Below are positions 11,304-22,250 of a stretch of DNA of 64,000 bases, piece after piece. Numbering within the stretch: the first letter of the stretch is position 1; every line of letters starts with the position of its first letter. The notes under the pieces were generated by a model that saw only the letters and a list, made by a program, of their open reading frames with translations, made no database searches and was not told the DNA's origin. The position numbers were made by a program, and so were the translations under genes. Origin of the DNA: Anastatus disparis (lineage: Eukaryota; Arthropoda; Insecta; Hymenoptera; Eupelmidae); NCBI GenBank assembly GCA_017163975.1, contig JAFFSR010000084.1, forward strand, positions 134,001 through 198,000. Direction: 5' to 3'.

Positions 11304-11425
11304 CAACCTACAATAATCAAAGTTATCACTTCTGTCGGCCAGTCCCACGACTGCCACATTTTTTTATAAAAATGTGGCAGTCGTGGGACTGCCGGACAGA
11401 AGTGATAACTTTAATTATTGTAGAT
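11304..11425. mobile_element. Compact hairpin insert, right arm only
   Basis: TTATCACTTCTGTCGGCCAG leads into CCCACGACTGCCACATTTTT, which is mirrored almost perfectly across a short loop at about 11,360-11,370. Outer bases (CAATAATCAAAG / CTTTAATTATTG) extend the stem to about 50 bp. The equivalent position of the left arm (about 10,330) lacks it, so it is a later insertion. It has no coding capacity. Confidence 0.7.
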
Positions 11426-12510
11426 TTAAATTATTGTGCATAAATTTTTTTTTTTTAAATGTACTGTTACTTAAATATTATTATTATAAATATAGTGATC
11501 TTAAAATATATTAAGACTCAAAGAAGATTTCTGATGAATAGTTATTTAATTATATTTTTGATATACAAATTGAAATCAATATTAAATATAAATTTGTAGT
11601 TATTTACAAAACATCATTTAATTAAAATAATTAACATTCATGAATATTAACACTTGGTTCATCTACATTCTCACTATCATACAGAATTTTTAGAATAGAA
11701 TTTTTCCATCGTATATCATCTAAGAATCTTGCAAAAATTGCAGTCGGCTCTAACGAAAAGTGGGGCATTTGAAAAGCGGCCACGAAAACTAGCACATTTG
11801 GTCATTTAGTCATCGCAAGGTATCGCTAACATGTATTATTGTTCAAGGGACAGTGTTGAGATGTGCTACTTTTCGTGGGACAATTCGAATTATTCTTAGC
11901 GGCAAAAGGTGCGAATTGTGCTACTCTTCGCGGCAAAAATGAATCGTGCTAGTTTTCGACTGAAAATTAAAATGTGTTTCGTTAGAGGCGACTATATATA
12001 ATATATATATATCTTTCTCTTACCGATATTCTTTGACACCACAGGGTGAGTACAATAGCTGCACTGTACTCACTGAGTCTATTTGAATGACTGTTCTTTT
12101 TTCAACTTGAATAAATATTTTCAACTTATTTATTTGCAATAATCAAAATTTCATGACTAGCAATTTTCATTCCAATGTAAGAGCTTATCTACGAAGTTTA
12201 ACAAATTTGAATGAGAGAAATCAGACGATTTTTCATGAAATGGAATAAATAATTATTTGATATAATTTATGTAAAAATTGACCGATTTTTGCAAATGAAA
12301 ATTCACGATGAAGCTCTCAAGAAATGCAAATATCTAATGATGAATCTTTTAATTTATATTGCAAATTATTTGATAATTTTGGTTAATCATGATTGAAAAA
12401 GGTTCAACATAAAAACTCTAAAAGTTCACGGGTGTCATTTTTGTATGCTTCAGGCGTGCCGACGAGTTAAATGTGTGCCTACTCTCTCTCTCTCTCTCAT
12501 ACACACACCC

Positions 12511-12512
<2 letters not shown>

Positions 12513-12549
<37 letters not shown>
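12513..12549. repeat. (AT)n microsatellite
   Basis: An AT run inside the mirrored ACCCGTATAT...ATACGGGT motif of the right foldback arm. The left arm has only a short version at 8723-8740. Confidence 0.9.
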
Positions 12550-12550
<1 letters not shown>

Positions 12551-12753
12551 GGGTATATTTATAAGTGAAATAGACATGCATTTTCTATATGTATTTTTTT
12601 CTTAACCACACTAATATTTAGGCCTTAGTTTTTTTTGTTTACATTTTTAAGTTTTTCGAGCTTAAAATTTAAGTTTTACAAGCTTAAAATTTGATCTTAA
12701 ATTTTTGTCTGAATTCCTAAGCAACTCACCGTCCCATAAGAAGTTATCACTTC

Positions 12754-13510
12754 AAAAATATTCTTATATATGTATGAAATAGATTTAAAAATTTTCAAAA
12801 AATATTTTAATATTCTTAACAGTTAGTATTAAACTGGGATTAGTTATGATAGATAATGATCGAAGATTTTTTCAGACATTGATTTGACTAAAATTTAAAT
12901 AGGTTAACGAAATTTGATATATAAAAACATGTATTTGACATTCAAAACATTCGATTTCTAAATTAACCTGCATTTCATCATATTTTACGCATCTCATTAA
13001 TCAATATTTCAATATTTTGCACGATAATGTTTACATTAATGCATATATTTTTAAAGTTTAATATCTAAATTATTAAATTATCGTTTTTGAAACGTCTATT
13101 ATATCAATATCGATAAAAACTCTTTCTTTTTACTGATTCCCGGTGTAAGTCTCTCATAAGAACCCATGCTGAAGGACTAGATTTCAATAATTATTTTTAT
13201 AGAATTTTGAACGATAAGTGGCATTAAAACTTCGCAAATATTTTAATTACGTCCAAAACTGTAATTTTACCATGTTAAAATTATATTTTTAGATCATTCG
13301 ACAAACGATAGAACCACCTTAATGAATTTATATTTATCGCTATTTACAAAATTTTTACGTTGGGATTTTAAAGGAATTTGGATAAAATATGATTTTGATG
13401 CGTGTAAAATCTTTTCATCAAAATACTCATTACAATTTTCGCAAATTAAGTTTTTATTATTATCATTATAAATTAACATGGATGAACAATCTGAATCTCG
13501 GAAAATATAT
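12754..13510. other. AT-rich spacer, no gene recognised
   Basis: No credible coding region. The 61-codon minus-strand frame at 13,294-13,479 has a CENC pair but no other support. Confidence 0.45.
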
Positions 13511-13619
13511 TTTATTTTGACATCATCTCCGGTCCTTCATTGTAAAATGGAGTCCGTTTGACTCCATCACCTCAGAATGAAGGTCATGTCAAGATCGAAT
13601 CTACAAAACTCGCATTAGA

Positions 13620-13803
13620 GAGCTTAACTTACCTGAAGATGGAGCAGAACATCTAGCTTTAGCTTTAAAAGGCATGAATCAGTTGGTAAATTCTACTAAA
13701 ATATCTTTTTACAGAACAAAAAGCTAAAGTTTTAAACCATATTTTGAAGAAATAAATCATGATGATGATAAAATAATACATTGTAAAGATGTAAAAGGTT
13801 TAA
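13620..13803 (+). pseudogene. Pseudogene 5' piece, widespread repeat-borne family
   Basis: The frame reads LPEDGAEHLALALKG, then KISFYRT, then (past a stop) KPYFEEI and HCKDVKGLT. From memory this matches the N-terminal part of an uncharacterised protein family present in many copies in arthropod and other animal genomes, whose later part is found here at 17,199-18,115. The frame is cut at 13,804 by a 3.4 kb transposon. Family membership is recalled, not searched. Function unknown. Confidence 0.55.
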
Positions 13804-13987
13804 CCCTGGTAGAAATTTTCATTATAAACTGTTCATATTTTAACCATTTTTTTCAAAATTGGTAAGTAATTGACCAGCAATCACTAGAAAATGATCAGTT
13901 TATCTGCTAATTGCCGACGGTCAATAGTCGAAAACTATCAAAATAATGTCAATTACCAAATAATAATTTTACTAAATATATACTTTA

Positions 13988-15762
13988 TCTCTCTATATTA
14001 TTAAAAATATATCGCCGCTGTCGACGCTGTCGCCGTCTGAAATACGCCGCTCATTTTTGGCTCCTAAATTTAGCTAAAATTCAGCTGAAATTCAGCTAAA
14101 ATTCAGCTAAAATTCAGCTAAAATCAGCTAAAAGTCAGCTAAAATTTTGATGAATTTAGCTATAATTTAGCTGAAAGCAAGCTAAAAGTCAGCAAAAAGT
14201 TACGTATAAGTTAGTTAGAAGTTAGCTAAAAGTTAGCTGAAAATCAGCTAAAAGTTGGCTAAAATTTAGATATATTTATCTGTAATTTAGCTAAGAGCTA
14301 GCTTTATCTCTCTATATTATAAACAGATTCCGCCGTCGCCGTTGCCGCTGTGTGTAAGAATTCGATTTGTCCTTGGTTAGCTAGAATTTAGCTAGAATCT
14401 AACTGAAATTTCGCTAAAAGTTATTTCGCTAAAAGATAGTTACAAATTAGCTAAAAGGTAGCTAAAAGTTAGCTTAAAGTTAGCTGAAGTCAGATAAAAT
14501 TAAATTAAAGTTAGCTACATTCAATCAAAAGTTAGCTACATTCAATCAAAAGTTAGCTACATTCAATCAAAAGTTAGCTACATTCAATCAAAAGTTAGCT
14601 ACATTCAATCAAAAGTTAGCTACATTCAATCAAAAGTTAGCTACATTCAATCAAAAGTTAGCTACATTCAATCAAAAGTTAGCTACATTCAATCAAAAGT
14701 TAGCTACATTCAATCAAAAGTTAGCTAAATTTAATGTTAAAATTAGCTAAATTCATACAAAATTTAGTTGGAAATTAGCTGAAATTTAGCTAAAAGTTAT
14801 CTAAAACTTATAGTAATTTTAGGCAATTTCAGGTAAATATTGATTTGTTTTTAACTGAATTTCAGGTGCATTTTAGATCTATTTATATTATATTCTCTCT
14901 ATATTATTGAAAGTATATCACCGCTGTTATCGCTGTTATCGTTAGATATGTGTCCCTCATTTTTAGAACTATATTACAGCGTTAAATTTAACTGGATTTA
15001 AGCATGTAAATAGCTAGGAAATAACTAAATTAAGCTATATTTGAGCTTTAAAATAACTGAAAATTAGCTGATTTCAAGCTTGTAGTCAACTTGGCAATAG
15101 CTAATTTTAAGTTTTGTATATAACGATATATGATAACATATAAGTTTAAGATTTATAATAGATGAAAAATAGGTTACAATATATTTTTACAATTAGCTAA
15201 TTATCCTGTAATCATCGTAAAGTTTAATCATATAAATAATTATCAATTTTACGATTTTATTTAAAGTATAGGGTTGAAAATATCATTTTGAAAAAGCTAA
15301 ATTGAAGTTTAATAATCAAATGATAAGATTTAAATTTTGCTAAGTCAAAATCAATATCTAACACTTAAATATAGTCTTTATAAATTAAATTTAATTTTTA
15401 TTTAATTTTGTAAAAAAACACCGACATTACAGTTTTCCAAATTTTTCATTCTTAATCCATAAATGTTTCGAATATCTATTACTGCCTTCCATTTTTAGTT
15501 CATTATAAAACTGTCGAATATAAAACTATCACCATATTCAGTTCATTATAAAAGTATCAAATAAAATCTCTATAATTGAATTATTAAATCAAGTGTACTT
15601 ATTCACTGTCTGCCTGTATCTACTTAGCTGAATCATAGGAAGATTATTACAATTATATTTCTACATATTTCTTTCAAAATTGCAAATTCTTGGATATTTT
15701 TTTTAAATTATAAAAGCAAGATGGGGGTTAGCGCGCTTGCGCGCATGGGGCATGCCCCCTAG
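13988..15762 (+). mobile_element. Non-autonomous Helitron with three 5' termini
   Basis: The 5' end TCTCTCTATATTATTAAAAA directly follows an A. The 3' end has GC-rich inverted repeats (GCGCGCTTGCGCGC, then GGGGCATGCCCC) followed by CTAG at 15,759-15,762 and a T. These are Helitron hallmarks: TC start, hairpin, CTRR end, insertion between A and T. Similar 5' termini followed by CCGCTG/CGCCGT-rich sequence recur at 14,307 and 14,894, so the element is a concatenation of three 5' ends on one 3' end. AGCTAAAATTCAGCT-type short repeats fill it. No Rep-helicase. Confidence 0.8.
14506..14727 (+). repeat. 21 bp minisatellite in Helitron
   Basis: About ten nearly identical head-to-tail units of AGTTAGCTACATTCAATCAAA, with looser AGCTAAAAGT-type repeats on both sides (14,060-14,300 and 14,390-14,800). 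Confidence 0.95.
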
Positions 15763-15889
15763 TTTAATTTAATAAAATCAAATTAAATAAAAATAATCAC
15801 TTTAAATCAAATTAAGAGTGTATTTCTCACGGGATCGGAATAATATATTTCTTTCATGACCATTATATTTCTACATTGTAAAGTATATC

Positions 15890-16600
15890 TTTATATTGTA
15901 TTATAATACTAACTAAATACTAGATGTAGTTTCTCGTAAATAATCTTTCCTTAACCTGGAGGTCATCCTGGCCACCATCTTCAGGAAGTGTCTAAGATTT
16001 CTATATTTTCAATTATAATACTAGATGCACCTTTCCGTAGTTAATGTCTTATTGACCTTGGGGTTGGTCTCGTCATCTAAGCATTAATTCAGGAAGAAAA
16101 TGATGTTTGTGAATTTTCGATTATAATACTAGATGTGCATAATACTAGGTGAGTTAGTATTATAATTAAATATTCAAAAATATCAGTCGATTTCCAGAGA
16201 TGATGTCCAGGTATCAAATATGATCTAAGTTAACGTAACATCATCTACGAAGAAGTACAGCTAATAATGAAATTTAATATTCAGAAGTATTAGACATTTC
16301 CTGTAGACGATTTCCAGGTAGCTAAAGTGACCTCCAGGTCGGGATAACATCATCTACAGGTGAGTGCTGCTAATATTTTAATTGAAAATTAAGAAACATC
16401 AGTCACTTCCTGTAGATGATGTCCAGGTCTTTAAGGTGATCTCTAGTTTGACGTAACATCACCTACGAGAAAGTCAAGTTAATATCGTGATTAAAAATTT
16501 AGAAAATCTGGTCACTTTAAGTAGGTGACGTCCTGAGGCTAAAGTGACCTTCATATTAACGAAACATGATTTACGAGAAAGTGCAACTGATATTAAACTA
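15890..16600. repeat. Inverted/tandem array of ~109 bp units
   Basis: Four direct units at about 16,170-16,600 each contain variants of CACTTCCTGTAGATGATGTC, CAGGT and AACATCATCTACGAGAAAGT. Two units in the opposite orientation lie at about 15,900-16,140 (TTCTCGTAAATAATC, ACCTGGAGGTCATC, CTTCAGGAAGTG). The turning point near 16,130-16,165 is itself palindromic (AATACTAGATG / CTAGGTGAGTTAGTATT). Confidence 0.75.
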
Positions 16601-17198
16601 GCATTGGAAAAATTAACCACTGTAACACGTTAAGTAAACGCACTTATTTAAAGAAATAATATTAATAATAGTTGAAATTCAAGTAGTTTCATTATAAAAA
16701 TCGATTCTAGTCATTAAAAAAGAATATCCCAGACATTCAAAAGAATAACACTAATATAATACCCGAAATATTGGTACTATCATCAATTATAATAGTAATG
16801 GATAGATTTTTTTCGTTTATATAAAATTTTAGAATTAGTTTTTATGATGAAAACTTTTTTGCATTTTGGGGTTAGGAAACACGTGCAGTCACATGTTTGC
16901 AAACGTCTCTTTCTCTTTATGTATATTTAAGCGTAAATGCCTCAATATAAATTTCAAAATAAATATTACGTGGATAAATCAAACTAAATTTCAAAAGTTT
17001 AAACCATCGATTTATTATATGTTAATTTTAATTATCAACACACTAGTATATGTGCACGGATATATGTCAATATACGAAAATATATATCTATTATTTCACG
17101 ATCTTTCGATTAGTTTTCGATTATATTTATTGAACAAAAAAAAATGGTTAATAAAAGATAAATGACCATTTTTAAATGGCCTATTTTCTACCAGGGAA

Positions 17199-18115
17199 TG
17201 AATGAAATTAAGACTAATGTATATCGAAGAATGGAGATCGTTTATAGATTCATTATATTGAAGCTTAAAAGCTGTATTACTACACAACAGCAGCCACTAT
17301 GCCTCAGTTCCTATAGCGCACTCTGTTATAATGAAGAAAACATGCCAATCTACAAAATATACTACAAAAAATTTTGTATGCCAAGCATAAATGGCTTATA
17401 AGTGGCGATTTGAAAGTTTCTGGAATATTGTTAGGACAGCAATCTGGATTTACAATGACACCATTTTTTTTGCTTATAGAATAGTAGAGACCGTAAAAAG
17501 CACTATACAAATCATAAATGACCTGAAATAAAATCTCTTGAAGTCGGAAAGAGTAATGTTACAGCTACTCCATTAGTTGACCCGAAAAAAGTTCTCATTC
17601 CACCATTACACATAAAAGTTGATATAATGAAACAATTCGTTAAGGCTTCAGATAAAGATAGCTAGTGCTTCAAATACTTGGAAAGCAAGTCTCCAAATAA
17701 ATCAGATGCGAAATTGAAGGAAGGTATTTTTGATGGTCCAGAAATTAGAAAAATGATGTCTAATGATCAGTTTAATAGTTTCATGACAAACATTAAAAGA
17801 GCTGCATGGCTTAGCTTTCAGGAAGTTACTGAAAATTTTTTGGGTGATCGCAGAAGCCCTAATTACAAAAAAATAGTATCTAAAATGGTTGAGAACTTCG
17901 GAAAAATGGGTTGCCTGATGAATTACAAATTACATTTCCTACACTATCACTTCGATAGTTTTTCTGACAACTGAGGAGAGTATAGTGAAGAACAGAGAGA
18001 GCGTTTTCACTAAGACATTAAAGTAAAGGAGAAGCATTATCAAGATAGATGGGATACGAGTATCACTGGCCGATTGCTGCTGGATATTGAAAAGAGATTG
18101 TAAATTTACTGGGAA
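17199..18115 (+). pseudogene. Pseudogene 3' piece of the same family
   Basis: Recognisable blocks, in order, are SFIDS and SLKAVLLHN (about 17,235-17,290), GDLKVSGILLGQQSGFT (17,405-17,455), VLIPPLHIK (17,590-17,615), the longest open part 17,678-17,974 (KLKEGIFDGPEIRKMMS, NFLGD, LGCLM-like GKMGCLMNYKLHFLH) and, past a stop, EEQRERFH and HYQDRWDTS (17,980-18,055). Several stops and at least two frame changes break it. It matches, by recall, the C-terminal two thirds of the family whose N-terminus is at 13,620-13,803. Often annotated as uncharacterised; probably spread by a mobile element. Non-functional here. Confidence 0.65.
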
Positions 18116-18679
18116 ACAATGTAAAAGGAAACCTTTGCACCGATCATTAGATAAGAAACGTGTAAGGTATAGTAAGACAAAATAAATAGCATAAATTTTG
18201 GTTTGTTTTACGCGAGTTTTGCAGATTTGACATTAAAATGACCTTCATTCTGAGATGATGGAGTCAAACGAACGACGGATTTGGATTCAACGACCTCAAA
18301 AACATAAGTAAATACTGTTAAAATATGGTTCCCATTAATTTTGTAGATTCGACCTTGAAATGACCTTGACCCTGAGGTGATGGGGTCAAACAGACCATGG
18401 ATTTGGATTCAGCGACTCCAAAAACATAAGGAGTATATGGACTGGTCCGTTGGTTTTGACATTTTTTTTGTGTGGCTGTGTAGTAAATTATTACAACGGA
18501 TAAGTTGGACGTACTTTTCGTTCAGAATAAAAAAACATCTAACATTTTCATCAGAAAAAGAAGTGCATTATCAATGTTCGCGTAATTTTTATATTAAATT
18601 CGGAATTTTGAAAAGTGTCAGGATTGAAAGTAACGTTAAAATTGAATATTCGTGTATTATTTTTATTATACAGTTTTAT

Positions 18680-19275
18680 AAAATATCCCTTATATTCCTG
18701 TTGACGTTGATCTCTTCATTATCATTACTACTATAATCTTCATCATCCCTATTTAGGATTTCCATTGGTTCTTCTTAATTCACATTTTGATCATGAACAT
18801 TGTTATTATTATTATCATTATTTAAAATTTCATTATCATTATCATATTCATTATAATTATCATTTTCATTTCCTTCATTGTCTGTTATTTCATTATCATA
18901 ATCATATTCATCATAATTTTTATTTTCATTTTCTTTATTGTCTGTTATTTCATTATCGTTATCATATTTATTGTAATTATCATTTTCATTTCTTTCTTTG
19001 TCTGTTATTTCATTATCATTATCATATTCGTTATAATTATCATTTTCATTTTCTACATTGTCTGTTATTTCATTATCGTTATCATATTTATTATAATTAT
19101 CATTTTCATTTTCTTCATTGTCTTTTATTTCATTATTATTATCATTATAATTATTTTCATTTCTGTCAATCTCCATATTTTCATTTATAAATTACTGCCT
19201 TTCCTCTACTGCATCTGAGTTTGCACTGCTAATTTCATCATCGGTGAAACTAAATACTTCATGGTCTCTCTGTAG
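18680..19275 (-). pseudogene. Broken gene for acidic Asn-rich repeat protein
   Basis: On the minus strand one frame runs from a possible splice acceptor (CTAACCTACAG just before 19,275) through HEVFSFTDDEISSANSDAV, a TAA, then a Met at 19,176, and on to an Asn/Asp/Glu-rich region of 20-residue repeats (NENDNYNEYDNDNEITDNEE type, five copies). After another TAA it continues in frame with EEPMEILNRDDEDYSSNDNE to a stop near 18,680. Acidic composition continues on both sides of the repeats, which argues that this strand, not the His/Tyr-rich plus-strand frame (18,765-19,190), was coding. Two in-frame stops make it a pseudogene unless introns remove them. No known domain. Confidence 0.4.
18840..19140. 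repeat. 60 bp coding minisatellite
   Basis: Five head-to-tail 60 bp units, for example TTATAATTATCATTTTCATT followed by a variable part and GTCTGTTATTTCATTATC. The length is a multiple of three, which leaves frames open on both strands. Confidence 0.93.
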
Positions 19276-21334
19276 GTTAGATTATACAATAGATATATGT
19301 TTTGAAAATAAAATAAATGTTATAAAACATTCAATTTCATGCCAAAGTAATTATAATTACTATTAGTTCAATTATTCATTTTAAAATCGTTATTAAATGA
19401 AAAATGGCGAAAATTTTTCTTTTTTTCAAATTAAATTCACCCCTTAAAGGTTCAAACACATTAGTCAATATATATGGGACATTCCATGTGAACTCACCTA
19501 ACAAAAAAATAAAATTCGGTGAAAATCAGTAAGAAGCTTCTATTTGATACTCAAGATACACAACAAAATTTTCAAAGGTCTAGGAAGGGGTGTAGAGAAT
19601 TATTCATTAAGACATTTCTCGTTGCAAATTGAGAGTAGAATCTACAAAAATTTTTATGAATCACAGAATTGCTATTTTCTGATTAGTTCATTTATTACTT
19701 TCATGTAATTTTCAATTGCTCGAGTTTGGCTAGGTTGATTTCACTGATTAAGAACTATTTTATTTCTTCTGATAACATTTTGAAGTAAGCTTTTGCTCTA
19801 CTTGGGTAAAATATTAGGAGAAGAACTACATAACTTTTAATATTTCAGAATATAGAATTTTTGATTTAACACATATGCTCTAGATTTGGTTCTTCGATAT
19901 TGATGGGTAATACAATATATGAACAGATGATTGTTTAAATATATTGAAATGTATCTATTTCTTAATAATTCAAGTGTTAATTTAGATTCTGAAATGAAAT
20001 ATTAACCATCGATTACGTACACATCATCAAAATCCAACCCAAACAATTTTATGTATTTCAATAAATTGTTATTATAATTATTTTGTATACAGATAAAAAT
20101 AGTATATTATGCCTCAAGGCCGCAAAACGTATCATTCTTAGCGAGTGCATGCTGAGGGGCCGAGCGTAGCGAGGCCGCTCCAGCTGCACGAGCAAGAATG
20201 ATACGTTTGTGGCCGTGACTGCATATACTATTTTTTTGCCCAAAAGCCGTTAAGCGGAAGCTGGAGCGAAACCCCCCGCCTATTAAAAAATAATTAATAA
20301 TTCTTAAAATATAAAAGAATTTAATAAGAAAACTCATTTATAAACAATAAATAACTAATAATTCTTTAAATACAATAAAAAAATAAAATGAAACGAATTC
20401 GATTATAAAAACCACAAATAATTGTTAAAATATAACATTAAAATTAAACAAAAATACAATAAAATATAAATTAAAACTAAACTATAAAAATTATAACTAA
20501 AAAATATTATTTAAAAAAAGAAAAAAAGTTTTAAAAAAATAGAATAAAAAAAGTTCGATAGTAAAAACAACTAATAATTGTTAAAATATAACATTAAAAT
20601 TGAACAAAAATACAACAAAATATAAAACAAATTTAAACTATGAAAATTATAATTAAAAAATATTATTTAGAAAAGAAAAAAAAAAGTTCTTACAGGCAAA
20701 ACTTGTAACTATGTCTTTCTCTCGCTCTCTCCTTTTCTTTCATAATATACAGTGGGGTCCAAAAGAAAAAAGTACTAATTGAAAAATTTTGTATCTTAAC
20801 AAATAAGTTTCGTACAGAACTCTACAACCACTCATTTCAAACGTATTCGTAAGGAATTTGGAATGGTATATTGGCAATTTAATTTTGAGTATTTGTCTGG
20901 GAAATATTACGACTTAAAAATAGAAAAAAGCAAATTTTTTTTTCTCCTGTGTTTGAAATAAAATCATTTTTCGGAAAATGATGGCAGAAATATTTTACAC
21001 GGCTAGTTTCAAAGATATTTTGCTTAACTTGAAATTTATTTTTCAGTTTTTTTTCTAGATCCAAAATTGACCGAGATTTAGCGATTTTTGTTTAAAAAAA
21101 AGGATTTTTTTATTTTTCCGATATTTGCTTAATGAGAGGAGATATAAAACAATGCCGGATAAAAAATGTGTATTTTTGTATGTAGAATAACTTTAAATTT
21201 TCTCAAAATTTTTTGTGCATTTTAATTTTTGCTTTCTCATAGAGAAAGCATTGTATCGATAAAAAAATTTTTCTTCTATTTTTTTATTAATTTGTACATA
21301 TTTGAACTCAGGAAGTCGAAAAAAGTGGTTCCAG

Positions 21335-21400
21335 AAAATGTCTGTGTGTGTGTGTTGCGTGCGTGCGTACGTGCGCGCGCGCGCGTGTGTGTGTATGATG
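21335..21400. repeat. (TG)n/(CG)n low-complexity run
   Basis: GTCTGTGTGTGTGTGTTGCG grading into GTGCGCGCGCGCGCG and GTGTGTGTGTA. Confidence 0.9.
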
Positions 21401-21409
21401 TCAGTTAGT

Positions 21410-22250
21410 AAATTGTATCTCCAAAACTACTCAATGGATTTGCTTCTAATTCTGCATGGAATTTATTTTTTTGTCTAACTTGTTGGGAAGCTATTTATAA
21501 TCGGTTCTTCTAGCGTAATTTTAATTTTTAGGGTAGTTTAAAAATAAAAAAAATTTCGTATTTTAATTTTTTTGTTTTATTTTTGTTTACTACTCGATGA
21601 ATTCGCTTTAAATTTGCATGGAAATTATTTGTGATTGCCCAAATAAAATAAATTTCTAAAAACTGATTTTCTTAGCTGAGTTTTAATTTTAGAGCATTTT
21701 GAAATTTACAAAAAAAAATGTTTATATTTATTAAGCTAATAAAATCTTAAAAACTACTCGATGGGTTTACTTCAAATTTTTTGATCAACTGGTGCGGAAG
21801 CTATTGAGAATTGGTTTTCTTAGCGTAGTTTTTTTTAGAGTCATTTTAAGAATTTAAAAAAAATTTCGATTTTTTATGTATTTTGTATTTTACGTAAACT
21901 ACTCAAAGAATTTGCTTGAAAATTTGTATGCCACTTATTTTCGACTGCCCAAAGAAGAAAAACTTTTGAAAACTGATTTTCTTAGCGCAATTTTGATTTT
22001 AGAGCATTTAAAAAATTTTTTTTTTAATTTTTATTTCATTTTTATTCTATTTGACGAAAACCATTCGATAGATTTGCTCCAAAATTTGTATGCAAGTTAT
22101 TCGCTACTGTCTGAAAAAAACAAGCTTTAGAAAACTAATTTTCTCAGTGCAGTTTTAATTTTAGAGCATTTTGAAAATTTTCAAAAAAATTTTTATTTTT
22201 CATTTATCTTCTTTTTTGTGTAAATCATACTATAAATTTTCTCCAAATTG
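21410..22250. repeat. Tandem array of ~150 bp units
   Basis: At least five degenerate units, each with a version of AACTACTCGATGGATTTGCT, then TTGTATGCAAGTTATT, then GAAAACTGATTTTCTTAGCG, then AATTTTAGAGCATTT. Frames at 21,876-22,389 are shadows of this array. Confidence 0.82.

Larger units (their letters stand above)
8521..12753. mobile_element. 4.2 kb palindromic foldback element
   Basis: The ends are inverted copies: TTTGAAGTGATAACTTCTTA at 8521, mirrored at 12,734-12,753. Homology continues inward on both sides: the GA run with GGCACACATTTAAC (about 8745-8785 against 12,465-12,500), CAGTGCAGCTATTG (9188 against 12,056), GTGCTAGTTTTCG (9541 against 11,787) and ATGATAGTGAGAATGTAGAT (9691 against 11,665). 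The arms are about 1.8 kb and diverged by several percent. Later inserts break symmetry: a TTAA MITE in the left arm (9794-10,181) and a hairpin in the right arm (11,326-11,405). The centre (10,360-11,290) is a minisatellite. No complete transposase found. Confidence 0.85.
13804..17196. mobile_element. 3.4 kb DNA transposon splitting the pseudogene
   Basis: The left end CCCTGGTAGAAATTTTCA and right end TTTTCTACCAGGG are inverted. An AA dinucleotide flanks both sides (13,802-13,803 and 17,197-17,198), consistent with a 2 bp target duplication. The left 180 bp matches the element at 6204. The inside is not transposase but later material: a Helitron (13,988-15,762) and a tandem/inverted repeat (15,890-16,600). 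The 2 bp duplication and the CCCT...TAGAAAA ends, shared with 24,004-25,713, might suggest a CACTA/EnSpm relative; unproven. Confidence 0.7.
13512..18432 (+). mobile_element. Gene-bearing element with inverted flanking repeats
   Basis: A block at about 13,545-13,612 (GTTTGACTCCATCACCTCAG, GAAGGTCATG, GATCGAATCTACAAAA) recurs in reverse complement twice at the other side, about 18,222-18,310 and 18,343-18,430, the last two spaced about 121 bp. Between them lie the pieces of one broken gene (13,620-13,803 and 17,199-18,115). The inverted flanks suggest the gene was carried by a mobile element with subterminal inverted repeats. The true ends are not defined. Confidence 0.5.

Noticed and set aside
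14506..14727. CRISPR array
   Set aside because: Units are directly adjacent 21 bp tandem repeats with no unique spacers, in a eukaryotic Helitron.
18765..19190. His/Tyr-rich plus-strand protein
   Set aside because: It is the antisense of the acidic repeat; only the minus-strand frame keeps a consistent composition outside the repeat.
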